DNA from: Apostichopus japonicus
Lineage: Eukaryota > Echinodermata > Holothuroidea > Aspidochirotida > Stichopodidae
Length of the DNA: 64,000 bases
Reading direction: 5' to 3'
Assembly: GCF_037975245.1 (NCBI RefSeq)
Contig: NC_092575.1
Coordinates: 1,377,001-1,441,000, forward strand
In this document: positions 21,164-36,100 of the stretch, one piece after another
How positions within the stretch are numbered: the stretch's first letter is position 1
Layout of the letters: the number at the start of each line of letters is the position of its first letter
Made by a program: the position numbers and the translations under genes
The notes under the pieces: model-generated
What the model was told of the DNA's origin: nothing
The model's database searches: none
What the model saw: the letters and a program-made list of their open reading frames with translations, nothing else

Positions 21164-24100
21164 GTAGGTATTTTACACGACATAGCCTAAGTATGTTACT
21201 TTGTTAGGCTATGTAGACCTACAAAAATAACATTAAGCGGATTAGCCTAATTGCAGATTACCCCACACCACGCTGTAATTGGCTACACCGTCGCAAACTA
21301 GGTAACCAAGTTACTCATCAGAAATTTCCCTTACACAAAACGGCTAAATTAAAATAAGAATGAGAAACTGATTACACTTTTGATAATAATATCACAAACA
21401 AAGTATATGCTAGTTTCACTTTCAATAAGGTTCCAATATGTCAATAGTACTAGCCTACTACTAGCATGGACACTTCGAAGTTCGGACACCTAAGCCTTAA
21501 AACACCCCCAAACTAAATCTTCTGGTATAAATCACCGGAAAATATACTTCATATGGTGGGAGAATTGTGTTATAGTACGATACACGGCCAACTTTCTTTC
21601 CTGCAAACTGTTTTCACGTTGTATTCCAAGAAGATTCTTCGTGATTGTGGAACTGGTATTTCTTTGCTAGAGTATTGCGAAGTTCGGACACGCAACCCAC
21701 AGTGTGGCGCTGGTGATCAAATTGGTGGCGCAGTTGCTCTTTCAGTAATTATAACAGACTTCATAGATCTCCGTCATTTTATTGACAAATATGTAAGTAA
21801 TTTCTTGCACACGGGTCATTTTGGAGAGAAAATAACTGTAGCTTCGTACTTTTTGGTGAAATTTGGCTCTTCCTGTAGGTTTTTATGGTGAAATCGTGTA
21901 TTTCTTAGGGTGTCCGAACTTCGCAGTATGCCGAACTTCGCAATACTGACTATACTACTAGGAATAGTAGGCCCCTATTATAATTTAGGGAGCTGTGTCA
22001 TTCCACGATTAGTACTTTCCACCATAGAAAACGTGCTCTTTCCACCATAGAAAATGCGCCTTTCCGCCATGTTACTGCCATGGCGGTAAAGCACTTTTTC
22101 TACATTTATGGCAGAAAGAGCATGTTATATTTATAGTGGGTATGAGTAACGTTAGTATGTAGCCTTGTACCTGGTTAGAAAAATAAATGTAAACTGTTAC
22201 CCATATTTCTCCATTAGCAACATTTTTTGATTATGTTAATAAAATATTTATGTAAGAATTCTCTGAAATTCCTCGAAAGCCTTGTTTGCGCGAGTTAGGC
22301 CTAGGGGTGAAATGTACCCGATATTTGCCCATAACAACATTTATGACATGTATTGTTCACATTAATAAAATATCTGCATTATGTTAATGATTGAAATGAC
22401 TGAAACCCTGTTTGCTCCAGTAAGGGGCAAATATGTCCCATGTCTTCCCTTTGCGACATTTTTAAAAATATATAACATTAAAAATATCTTTGCGTGAATG
22501 ACTTGGAAATTTGGTTGAAACCGCAATATCATGGTATGTACCTATTACGGAATGGCACTAGATTCTAAACTATCTCAATCAAGGAAACATCCAAAGCACT
22601 CAACTGTATGTGTTTTTCATATGTGCTCATCAGAATTGATTGATCTCAAAATATTCACTGTTCTGTGCCTACACAATGTAATTGAGCAGAATTTGAACAC
22701 AAACTGTCTGCCGAAATTGACACTTTCGTTGATAAGCTAACTGTAACTTTTGTTTACCTATACATCCCATTGACTCTGGATGCTGTTTGCTATGGTTTGA
22801 GCCTCTAAACTCAGACAGGTCAGGTCCCAGTGAGTAGTAGTATCATGTTGAGGTAATTTTGGTTATTTTTAGGGAGTAAGATTTCCAAATTCCAAAAATA
22901 TCTGCAAAACTAGAGGGAGGGTGTTAAAAGCTTTAAGGAAACACCACAATTTGATCAGCACATACCAGAAATTATTCAAACTCTTGAAATATGTAACTCT
23001 GCTTGGCTGCAAAACGTTTAGGTTGCCTGCTGTATCGTTGCTAGGAATATATGAAGGTGCGTCAGTTACAAAGGCGGGTCAATTATAAACCCTTTGCTAT
23101 ACTTTAGGCCTACAGTAGTAACGACTTGTAAGTTTAGTTTTGGCATTTCTCCTCATATTGAACTTTTCTTTGCATCATTTTAGTTTCAATTAGGTCGCAT
23201 AGTAATTACTATAATAATGTAATGATGGGCTGATGTCAAAAAAGAATGGCAAAAAAATGAACCATGCTGATGATGTATACAGTGTAGCCATAACACTCCA
23301 ATGGCATCGTATTCATACATTGAACAATTTTCGCATATTCTCTGCGTATTACTACAGTAGACTCCCTATTTGGACGCCATAGCCACCTCTTTTAAGGGTG
23401 TTGCTTCAAAGTTGTGGGGTATATTCTGCAATTACTATACTGTAAGGCCCAAAGTAGTTGAAGCCTAGTCTGGACTAACACCTAACTTGGACCCTAGCCT
23501 AGTAATAATAACATTGGGTTGTCTTTCACTTAAAGGAATGGTCTGGTGGAAGATTTTGATACATTGTCCTAATAGTTCTTATTTTTGGCTTTCTAACCAT
23601 GTTAAAACTGTCCCCATTCGGCGTTTTCTTTCTGGTAGAAATCTGGTTTCACATTCACCAGTTTCTTAACTAAAAGCACCGTTCGAACGCATCAATTTGG
23701 TGAATGACGTATTGTGGGCAAATAGGCAAAACAAGTGACTTGAGGTTAGCACTGTTTCCGCAATGTATACACTCTCGCATGTATGCGCACAGGTGATTGC
23801 CTATTTTAAATTACGTACACATCGCGAACATAAGTACATACAGCCTTCCATGCCCAGTCGTTACGTACATAGCATTACACATAATACACTCAAACCACAG
23901 TTGATAAAACCATTCTTCGAATCGCTGAAATAAAAGCCACAGATCAACTTTACAGTAAAAGGAAGCTTCCTTAATATAAAGTATTTGGAACATGGAAAGG
24001 TGAATCATGGCGTAATCGATGTCGGAGCAGAATGAAGTACCAGGAAGCTTAAGCTTCGATTGTAAACGTTACACTACAGTAGCCTACATGCTAACATTCT

Positions 24101-27100
24101 TCAGTGGAGCTGGACAGCGCAATGTAAACAATGAAGAGTCTTCTGTTCAAACTTATCTTGTGTTACACAAAGACCACGAAATCACTGATGCACTACATAT
24201 ATGACAGGTTTTTTAGAACATAGCTAATTAGAAAAAATTTCCCCCCCAAAATTAAGGAAGAAATTAATCTGTATTCAAATGCAGTTTTTGTTGCGACTAC
24301 TGTAGGAACTGTATGCAGCTTGGGTTATGTCGCAATCTGCATTTGTGAAATGATGTCACATTCGCTACTGTTCCAAGTACTTTTGAAATATCTATCCTAA
24401 ACGGTGTAAAAAAAAATTTCGATGTCAAACAGAATATTAGCATTCTCATACTTTGAAAACATGTTTGGGATCTTTTTTGAAGGTAACTTTTAAGGCCTAC
24501 CAGATCATTCTTTTAAGTTGCCTTAGGATTGAACGTAAACCAAACCTTTTCATGCCCAACTTCTTTATAATTATTGAATATCCTTCCTTCAGGAGGCATC
24601 TTTTTGGATTTTCAGTCAAGTAGTTCACCTTCTCCACACCCACCCGGTCCGACTTCAGGAAATATTCTTACAATATTTAAGAATGATACAAGTTACTGGG
24701 GGCCTGGGACTCCCGACTCCAGCAAAATACCTGTATGCTACTGTATACTGCTCTATACTGAACTATACTGCATTGAACTGTATTAAACTGTTCTGAACTA
24801 TACTGCACTGTACTGCCTAGCACTGTACTGTACATGTATACAGTTGCAACATTTTAGTAATTTTGCTAAATGTATTTCACTAGTCCTGAACATTTTCACT
24901 AATTTATGAATTTTTCCCTTTTACGATATGAATAGCTCACCAAATGTATTATTTTCACAGCAAAGAAGCGAAACAAAAGCATAACCCCAAAACACATACT
25001 CACAAGTACTGTTCATACACAAAACATTTCAGACCACCTATTGAAAAGAATTTAAATACTCCTCATAAGAAAAAATTACAATTCCTAGAGGATTATTTAT
25101 AACTAATAAGTTATCATTGGCACAGATCTAGCTCAACATTTCTATTACTTGCTAGCATACTTGCGTCTTCAGTGCATTGAACACACAGTACTGTAGATTG
25201 TTGTTGAACTTAGGTGCTAAGTACTACTGGTATCATTGCTCTGTAAGTGTGTAAATACACCCATATTTGCTGTACAATGGGCCTTATTGCCACACACTGT
25301 ACAGTAGTTTTCTAGGAGAAATGCTCATGGTCGGAATAATCTTTGATGAACCTCTGTTTTCATTTGCAAATGTTGCTGCACTTTGGTGTAGAATTTTATC
25401 TAAAATGTTTTACCAAATTATTAATTTAAAAGGAGAGCTTCTTTCAAGTTTCAAGTACCTGAGTACATTCATGGGTCTAGCTTTGTACATTTATGTATGT
25501 TACCGTACGTTGACAATGATAATACTAAAAGTTCAGTTTCTAGAGCAAATATATGTTCTGCTTTAAATAATTCTGAGAAACATACAGCACTGTGTGTTGA
25601 AGAGGATACTGTACACATCTGGTCTTTGCATTACAAACATATCACAAGCTGCAATTTATGTTGATCTACAGTACAGTACTTAATTCAACTTCCTGTCCTC
25701 TGGAAGTCTGCAAAGTCTGCAATGCATTAAATTAGTACTGTACGTACAGTAGAAAGGCATGAGCATATGTTCGCTGCAGCATGCTTCAATGGGTCTCACA
25801 CATTAGGAGCTTTAGAACTACAGTACTTTGCAGTAGAGGCACAGGTTGGAGGATGAAGGAGGATGGGAGAGGGGGGGGGGAGGAAGGATGTTGGATATTG
25901 GAAAAGGTTTAGTGAGTAGTAATGAAAGAAAGTATTACCTACAGTAAGTGCAAATATCTGGTTACAGACTTACAGTATTACTGCAATTTTCTGGCCGGCA
26001 TTGTGGCCTTTATATGTAACGTACATTTTCACAGTTGGTGTATTTCATGTTTTCTGTTAATGTTACTCTGTTACAGTGAGGCCATGGTCATGAATCTCAC
26101 TGATAGAATTTACATGGAATGAAGATTCTTCAAATACCATACGTTGTTTGGCACACTCGATTATAAGGTGACCAAAATCCCTGGCATGTACTGTACATGA
26201 CCTGATGTTATACCTACTATTGTACATTCATAGTGCACATTGCCACTTACTGTACGTAATTACATGTCTCCATTGCTTTAAAACATACACAGTAAAAATG
26301 TGGGGGCTTAGAAACATTCTGCAGTATAGTAATACCCACATACTGTACATGCATATATGAGACCTGTGTGTACAGTTTGCAAGTTGGGAGTTCAGATAGA
26401 CTGCCATTTCCACTGTAGTACACTGTATACTGTAGAGCTGAGTCGGTTACCCAGGTACCTGACCGAACATTCGGGTACCCAAATCAAAAATGCACAAATC
26501 GGGTACCCGTTTTCTAGGGGAAAAAAATCGCGTAACTGCTACGCAAATGCTTTCATAATTTCAATAATTCCGTAGGTCTGCGTGTTTTGATTAATCATGA
26601 TACGTGGGATTACGTGAATACGGAAGATTAATTTCATGAAATAACTACAGTAATAAATGCACAGAAGAGAGCATACTCTGAAGTGGGATATTCTAACCTT
26701 ATAATAGTAGAAAGTGGGGAGTTCATGTACATTATGCCATGAGCACCTTCGGGCGGATACCGGCGCTATACTAAGTGTCCTTTATTATTATTACTATTAT
26801 TATTATTTTCATTACTGCACATAATCACACAAAAGATAGCATACTTTGAAGTGGGACATTCTAACCTTATAATAGTAGAAAGTGGGTAGTTCATGTACAT
26901 TTGTTGTACATAATCACACAGAAGATAGCATACTTTGAAGTGGGACATTTTAATAATATAACAGTAGGAAGTTGATAGTTCACATACTCTGCCTTCTGTG
27001 TATGACCATGGAGCTATAAACAGAGCTCCATGGTATGACTTAGTACTGTAACTTTCAAGTGTCAAATTGTGACATAATTACTGCAATAGTTCAGACTGAC

Positions 27101-30100
27101 TAATCGCATATCCACACAGTGAAATGCAATTTGTATCGCATTTACGCCTCTCAGGGTCGTATAATTTGCAATGAACAACTGTACTGTATGTCTGTACTGA
27201 TAATGTACTGGATGGGTGTGATCTCTGAGTGAACTGACATTCCTCACAGTAGAATTTCTCTGTCACCTATAACAAAAGGATTACGTTTGCTCTGATATGC
27301 AATATTACCTATTATTGTAAGGTAGATAGATAGATAGATAGATAGATTCTTTATTCAATCAATGAGCAATAAAATTACACATCGAAAATTAAAACATTCC
27401 TCAAGCTCCTTAGAATAGAAATAGAAAAATAGAATAATATGTGCAAATAATAAATTACAGGTTATTATAAAGTTTGACGGCAGATGGAAAGAAACTGGCG
27501 GTAAAACGCCTGTTCCCTCTAAAGGTACGGAGTCTGCGGTGCGATGGCAAGAAATTGAAATACAGTATGCATTGGCAGGGTGATCAGAATCGCTCAAAAT
27601 GAGCTGCGTTCTACGAAGAGACCTGTCTATGTAGAGCGACTCCAGGGAAGGGAGATCAACGCCAATTATCTTTTCAGCTGACCTGACCACTGCAGATAAT
27701 CTGCTGATATCATCTTGCGTGGCCCGGCCAAACCAGACAATAATCGATGACGTCAGGATACTCTCGACTATTGCACGATAGAAATTAATAAGTATACATT
27801 GATTGAATCCATACGATCTCAACTTCCGCAAAAAATAGAGACGTTGCATAGCTTTCTTCAAGATTTCTGTACAGTTTACTGACCATGTGATATTATTAGA
27901 GACGTTGCATAGCTTTCTTCAAGATTTCTGTACAGTTTACTGACCATGTGATATTATCGGTAATATGAGTACCAAGAAATCTAAAACTTGACACTTGCTG
28001 GACGATGTCTCCTCCGATACGTAGTGGTTGCATATCTGGCTTCTTCCTCCGAAAGTAAAAAATCATCTCTTTAGTCTTGGAAACATTAAGGAGTAGGTTG
28101 TTTTCATTACACCAATGTATGAGAGATTCAACCTGTTCACAGTAAGTCGACTCATCATTGTCCGATATGAGGCCAGTGAGGGTTGTATCATCAGCAAACT
28201 TGGTCACGAGACAGTTCGGGCTATATACCTTACAATCATACGTAAAAAGTGAATAAAGTTTCGGTGAGAGAGGGCAACCCTGTGGTGTACCAGTACTCAA
28301 TGTTAACACGGAAGAAACATTATTACCAATTCTAACAACCTGAGGACGATTCACAAGAAAATCTAAAATCCAGTTACAAATAGAAACTGGGAGCTTGAGG
28401 TCATTGATGAGCTTAGAATGTAGTTTAAAGGGGATAATAGTATTAAAAGCCGAGCTATAATCTACAAATAAAACTCTAGCATACGAATTCTTGTTCTCAA
28501 GATGCTGTAAAATTTCATGAATGTTAATAGATATTGCATCGTCCACACTTCTATTTGATCTATAGGCGAATTGACAAGGGTCAAGGTCAGATGGCAGTTT
28601 AAAGCATAAATACTTCAATACAGGTGCATCAAGGTGCATCAAGAACACAACAAAAACAGAAAAAAACCCAACTTGGGCAAAGAATGTTATACACTACAGT
28701 AGCAAAGAAACATCCACAGTAACTGTAAAATATTGTCAAACATGGTACTTACCATATTTTCTGAGAAATTATGAGGGGTGAGGGGAAGGCCATTTGATGG
28801 GCTGAGTAAAAGTAATGAAGTATGGGGCTTTACAGTACAGTAGGTTCACCAGTCTAATTTTCACACATTTAGTTTCATATGGTTTTCTCCAGTGTAAAAG
28901 TATTCCACTGTATGTTGATAGTGGACCTACAGCTCATGATGATGTAGCAACACATTTGAAAGAGGTTTTTAGCGAAAATTTTAACTTGCTACATTTGTAA
29001 ACAAATATTGATTACTTTTCCATCGTTAAACACTTCAAATTCAGTATCGGACCAGACCTACACATATATAAGATACCGTATAGTATCTACTGTAGTATTA
29101 ATGTTGTACCTGGCACATGGATGTGTAGACTCAGTACTGTAACATTTGATAGGCTCTAGGTCACCAGAGAGCACTGTACTGCACTTAAGTTTAATATGCC
29201 CTGGTAATTGCTAGTCTAATATCCTGCCCTTGCTGAGGCGTACGTAAAAGCCTCTTGGAAACATAGCAACTAAATTTATTATTGTTAACTGCACATACAT
29301 GAAGGTATTTCTAAGTCATCAGGCTAGCAGTTTATTAGTTAACTGTAGCATTATAGCTAGGGAATGTTTGCCAGAAGTGATACACATGTAGTACTGTACA
29401 GTTCTATATATATATACAGGATTGTAATTAAATGCTGTACCTGTTGTATATGGATGGGGTTGTGTTTGCTTCATATAGTGGGCTTTCCCCATGTTGGACA
29501 AGTGTTGGTACTTACCCTGATAAGTCACAACAGACCGACCAGTGTCTGGGCAGCTTGCACTGTAGTAGGTAATTTGAGAACTTCAGAGATATTAAATGGA
29601 AGAAAAAAGACATAAGACAAGGTTCAAACATTGCAAATGAAAATTAAGCTCGAGAAGTTGTGTAAACCAAATTAAACTTGAGAAATTGTGATAGACAGAA
29701 AAAAAGCAGACCAAAATCATAAAAAACAGGATGGGAGTGGGGGGGGGGGGGGGGAAAAGGGAAGGTGGCAAAAAGGGAAAGGAAGAAGGAAGAAGTAAGG
29801 TATAGAATTGACAACATTGTGAAGTTATTCAAGTTGAGATTTTGGGGCCGAAATTTGTGCAGTTGATACTCTAGTATCATAATCAATAATTAATGGTCTG
29901 TCTATTAATGTGGACACATACACTGTACAGTACATGAATGTATTGAACAGCAGCATGATGATATGCAGTCATGGTTGCAGTCAGATTTTGAATAATTTAT
30001 CGCTTTTTCCCCGTTACAAAATGCCATGGGTTGTCAGAAACAAGGGATGCACAATGTAGCATCTTCTGTGCCCAGAGCCTTAAAGTTTAAAATCTTGACT

Positions 30101-33100
30101 CAGAAAAGCTATTCAGATGTTCAAATAAGTAAATTATTCACTGAAACATGTAATCTACACTTTTGTACTGTGGGCCTCGGTGTGATATTTTTTTTTTTTT
30201 TCGTGCTGATTGTTGCATTGTACTAAAACTATTATATAGAACCATTGTTGCCTGGTGTCGAATGTGTTCCTCAGCTTGAGAAAGTATCATAGTGACTACC
30301 TAGGAAGTGACCAGAGTGCAGACATTTAAGTAGGCTATAACTTATTGTACAAGTATCCAGAATGTTTAACTGGGGAAAAAACACTGACAGTGGTGCGTTA
30401 TTATCTTGTGTCATAGATAGTAATGTTCAGTTTTAATTGAACTTCAGAATTGGAAATGAACAATGAAATTAGAATATTCAAAATGCAAACCAAAAATGCC
30501 AAAATTGCTTTTACTTCACAGTAAATGTAATAAACTTATTGTTAATGTTCATTGATGATTAAATCACAGTACATGAGGTTCAGTAGCTACTACAGTGGAT
30601 GTTATACTATAGATCTTGGACATACTGTATGTGTGTGCAGTGTTCAATGTTGAACATATCTAGAATGCTCCTAGAATTTTGGCACATTGTCAACAATTTG
30701 CAGGAAGGTCTTGTAAGCCATATTGAGTTATTGTGACATACTGTGTTGTGTGTACTATAATGAATTATACCAGGGACAACTCCCTGATTATACAGTACAG
30801 TACTGATGTAGTGTTTACTTGGATCGCATGTTTATATGTACAGAACTGTACAAACAATAGTGGGTAGAATAAATTTTTCACTGTCTGTCATTACTTCACA
30901 TGTACAAACAAACAGACTTTGCATCATGGGTCTTCTCTTGCAAGTGATAGTACTACAATTGGTACCGTTGTGTATTAAAGGGTGTGAAGACTCGTGCAAA
31001 AATGAGGTGTATTAACAGAAGTGTTAGACACCACCATCAGATCCCAAAAAAGTACACACAGCTTGCTACCTTTGGTAATTAGACACTAGTGTACAGTCAG
31101 TACATATAGCTGCAGTCAATACCCACAGCACAGTGTAGAAACGATACAGTGATGGACATCTCAGGTCCAGCTAAAGATAACAAGGTATCACATTGCATTA
31201 CTGTCTGCATTTTGTAGCGACAAGCAGAAAACTTCACTTGCAAACAACGGAAGGTTAAATTTTTTCAGAGCGCGGCACGCGGTTTGGGGCGAGTCTTCAA
31301 TGCTTTTAACATTCAACAATTAACATTGATGTAGTGTATAGTATATTGAGTTTATTGCAATGAAAATTCAAATCTTGATTCACAAATTCATTTTGCAGTC
31401 CTGACAATGTCACGTAGCAGACATGTTTTGTACCTGCTAGATGTTTGTTCTATTCCGTACAATCAATCTTATCAGATGAGATGTCTGTGTACAGTAGACT
31501 TTAGTGTCCACAGTCTAGGGTTCAAAATCAAAAACAAATCATACAGATTCGAAAACAGTAATTACTATTTGCATTCATCTACATGAATCCCAAATCTACC
31601 GATATCAATCCAAGCTTATAAGCTACAGTATTGACACTTGACTATACAGTAATGTATATACTGTATATTATAGTGTACATTAGGGGCCATGATGATGCCC
31701 ACTGCAGTAAGTGCAGTTTATGCTTTAGATGCTACCAATTGATGAGTATCTTTAGCGTCCATTAAATGCATCAATGAAAGCTAATAACACAGAAAACAGG
31801 ATATTGTGAGAGATTCTGCAAGAATGTAGGATCAATTCTCTTTATTCACAAGTTGTGCAGAGCGTGAGGGACCTTGCTGTTGTTGTTGCTGTTGAATACA
31901 GTACATGTGATATACAAGTGGACAGTAACATACTGTATACTGTACAGTGAATAGTGTAACATATACATATACTGTACAGTACAGTGTAACATACAGTATA
32001 TATACTGTACAGTAGTTTGGCCTGGTTGATGATGATTTCAAATATCCTGATTCGTTGCTTTTAAGTGAGCACTGAGCTTTTCAGTCCTAGAACTTAATAG
32101 GTTTGTAATTTGATAATTTAGATTACTAGGACTCTCTTTATACTGTACCTGTACCTGTCTCTGATACATATGCACTGTGCCCCCTCCTCCCACTGTGCCC
32201 CCTCCCCCCAGTGACCATCTCTAAGGTCCTCCCTTCCACTTTTCGAATCTACCATTCTTAAGCGCCTATAAACGTGTGTTTCCAGCAGGATTTTGGACTT
32301 GTTTCATGCCTGGTGACGGATATCGAGGGATTCTAGGGGGATACAAGACACTATACTACAATGGATGTCATAAATGATATTACATAGTTAATCACAGTTA
32401 CCATGGTAATAACGATTTACACGACGCTCACAAGTAACAGACTACAGTTCTTTTGTCAACTCTTAGCACTACCTTCTCCCCACCCGTTAGGTTGTTGCAC
32501 CAGCGACAATGATGCTTGTGATACATTCATCCCTTTTTACTGGGTTTTGCAGTGTGTTCTCAGACTGGTAGAAGAATTTTGTACTATATCCCTCCTACAA
32601 TTTCATGTACTTCCATGGGAGCTCATCTAGTCAGGTAGTACAAACAGTGGCTCCATAGACTTACATAGCACCGTACACTACTGTATAGTATATACACCAT
32701 CTGTTGTTACTAGTTATTAAAAGACCTTGACTTTTTGTTTGTTAATTCCCAAGTCAAGTCTTTTTATTCCTGTGATCACCTTCAGTAGCCACCACTATCA
32801 TCACAGTGTGAAATAACTGTACATGCCATGTAAGTACATGTTATTGTACAGAGCAGATACAGTGTTATTTATCAGAGGATCTGAATATGGCTGTACCTCC
32901 ATGCGTGTAGATCTACAAGTGATAACGTCCAGGTTATTAAAAAGAATTCCCTTTAATACTCATAATTTAAAGCTCTTTGGAAATTGCTTTGAAATTTCCC
33001 AGTACAATTGCTCAGAATTCTCATATGGTTGCCACCTCCCAGTTATCAACTCACAGCAGTGGTGTACAGTATATCTGTACACTATGGTTAGGGTTTGAAT

Positions 33101-36100
33101 AATATAAAGTGATCCACAATGGCCATTGTCCAGATAGACTGTTTGATATTGATTGTAATTTTGTTTGAAAACCGACGTAAGGATTGATGGTTATACTGTT
33201 TACGCTCCATAAATTATTGGAGGGATCAGATATGGTTTGTGATTCTGGACACGATTAATCAGTTAATCAATCAATCAATTAAAAATATTTATATATTAAA
33301 CATCCAAGTCAAGCAGTGTTCAGTGGCGTTTAGAGTCCAAAGAGCAGCAAGATACAGTACAATGATCTACAGTATGATGAAACTACTGTTGTGCTGTGAT
33401 AATAATACTATTGCTATTCATCTTAGAGATGGTAACCAGAAACATTCAATTTTGTTCTAAACGAGATGAGAATGGATGAAACCCAATGAAAGGATGAAAG
33501 TCTGTGATATATTTTGTGGGTTAATTATTAAACTCACAGAGTGTCGTATCCTTTGATTCGACCTCAGTGGATCCAGTTTTCAACATTTTCTGCCACAATA
33601 TTTAATTGTACTAGTCGTAAACCACAAAATACTAATTGTGCCCTGTTTTTGAGTAGCAAACCCACACAGCAAACTGTTCAATCTAGCATACAGTATCGCC
33701 TGCCATATGAAGTTCATGGTGATTACAGCTGTCTGCCCCTCAAACGACCTTTTCATGTCTGCAAACAGTTCATGTAGACTACATGCCTTAAATAGTTCAT
33801 TTCAAATTAGAACAGAGAACAGTTTTTGCAGTGCAATTCTCATTTCCTGTCCCCCATTTGTACATACAGTGCCAGAGAAGATGGGTTACATTACTTTGGG
33901 TTGGTCAGTTTCTAGTTACATGCAAATTTTTCGTTTACAGTGTATTCAATAGACATTTCTAAATACGATTGTAAACAACATAAGAATGTGTTTGCTTCTA
34001 TTTTTTTTTGCAGATGCAAGATTGTGTCCCCAAAGTGGAAGACTTTCAAAGGACAGAAAGTGAGATTACAGGACCAGATTCGACTGAATAATGCAATTTG
34101 GAGAGAATGGCACAATCAGTGTAAGTTGAAAATGGATAAATTATACACTTAATTCGAAATCATTGCTTTAACATCAGATATGTTCTTGATACCAATTTAG
34201 AGCTTTTTTGATGTATGATTAAATGTTAGCTCTCTCTGCTCATGGAACAACAAAAACATGCCAACACATGTTAACTTCATGCATCAGTGCCACAACAGAT
34301 GTTTAAGCACTGTATGAATTTATGTTTGCGTGGTGACAGGAAGAAGACTCGATGATAAAGCTGAGGGGTATAACACCTTCAGATCTTAAATTCTCACACC
34401 TTATCATGCGTTTTTTTAAGATCTGGAGAAGGATTAGTTGTTGCTCTAAAATCTGTTTTGAGATCAATTTATGGTTCAAACAGTTCATGTCTTGCTGGAT
34501 GGCAAATTGTATTAATGAATGTTCTTCTAGTTAATACCCATCATGTTACCTTAATACATTTCCAGGTCACGGAGAATGGCTCAGCATTGGTAGTATCTTG
34601 GTAATCTGGTGTTGAAGGTTAGGTAGACTTACAAACTTGGCCATTATTGCTGTGGCCGCTTAACATTGACAGTGAATAACTTATCTGGTATCTCATACTG
34701 TAGGTAGCAAAATGCTTAATGCAAATTAGGAAATAGTTGCATGAAATTTGTGCAACGATGTTTAGCAACTTTTTTGCCCAGAATTTACAGTAACCATATT
34801 ATTTCCAGTATTCGATGAGAAGAAAATGTCAGAAACTTTACCACCAAAATCTCCACATAATATATTACTTAAAGGTCTACACGGACACCTATGAACGACA
34901 TTATCTTAATCACCCCAATAGGCATGATAAATTCTGAGAATAGCTGCAACTCCCATCAAAGTCCATCAAAGATTGACCATTTTAGAAGTCTTTTTTTTAA
35001 TTCTAGGTTAAAATAAAGATAAGCTAATTATGCACATTGATGATGTATTGGGAATGACTGCCAAATTTTTTAATGTTTTTACTTTAATGAGCACAATATT
35101 CCACGTAATAATTTGCCCATATTTAATGAGTTTGTTAGATTCTATCAAAACTTCAAATATGTACTGTACATATCTTGAAAACCAGAAGAGCTTTGAGAAG
35201 AGATTGAGATCATCATACACAACAAATGTACTGAATATGCTAAATGCTAATAGCTAATTGGCTAAATTGTTTCCTGATTAAGCCCTGTGCACGTTTCACA
35301 CAGTTGGTCACCTGCTTATTACAATTATGATTCAACTTTGATACAGTAACTCCTCTATATTGCAGGTCTGCAATAGCACAGCCACATATTGTGAACTGAT
35401 TAAATTAGGTCAGAATTGTAAAATATATAGATCTACAAGTATACACAGTATTATGTAGACTGTGCAGTATTGATTAGTAAAGGAGAGTGTAGAGTTTATA
35501 CCTGTGGAGCTTATCTTTGCATGTACAATACACCTACCAGTTATAGTATTGTGTAAATGAACAATATTCATAAGACCGTGGCAATACCAAACTGACTGCT
35601 TCTACTGTACTGCAGTGTGTTATTAGGGCATCTAATGCTCAGTATGCTAAGATTTGTACAGTCAAGCCATGGCAATACTATAAACTGACTGCTTCTACTG
35701 TACTGCAGTGTGTTATTATTGCATCTAATGCTCAGTATGCTAAGACTTGTACAGTAAAGCCATGGCAATACTAAACTGACTGCCTCTACTATACTGCAGT
35801 GTGTTATTATGGCATCTAATGCTCAGTATGCTAAGACTTGTACAGTAAAGCCATGGCAATACCGAACTGACTGATTCTACTATACTACAGTGTGTTATTA
35901 TGGCATCTAATGCTCAGTATGCTAAGACTTGTACAGTAAAGCCATGGCAATACCGTACTGACTGATTCTACTATACTACAGTGTGTTATTATGGCATCTA
36001 ATGCTCAGTATGCTAAGACGTGTACAGTACAGCCATGGCAATACTATAAACTGACTGCTTCTACTGTACTGCAGTGTGTTATTATGGCATCTAATGCTCA

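Larger units (their letters stand above)
21164..34013 (+). other. Mondo intron 1 (12.8 kb)
   Basis: GT-AG intron between the two halves of the N-terminal Mondo module. It holds a small foldback element (21.45-21.98 kb), diverged ~120-bp repeats (22.19-22.5 kb), a repeated 80-170 bp unit near 26.66-26.98 kb, an antisense LINE fragment (27.32-28.63 kb) and an unusual density of TACTGTACAGTA-like words from about 24.7 kb. I find no credible additional gene; scattered 60-110 codon open frames lack family resemblance. Confidence 0.8.

Noticed and set aside
21553-21891. 112-codon frame after Mondo exon 1
   Set aside because: It lies inside a foldback repeat and shows no domain; probably chance or an element remnant.
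26430-26530. hAT-like start around GAGTCGGTTACCCAGGTACC
   Set aside because: The repeated GGTACCCG words resemble some transposon ends, but I found no matching second end or duplication.
27003-27031. Perfect 11-bp inverted repeat ACCATGGAGCT/AGCTCCATGGT
   Set aside because: A short hairpin can arise by chance in 64 kb; there is no terminator or regulatory context for it in an animal intron.
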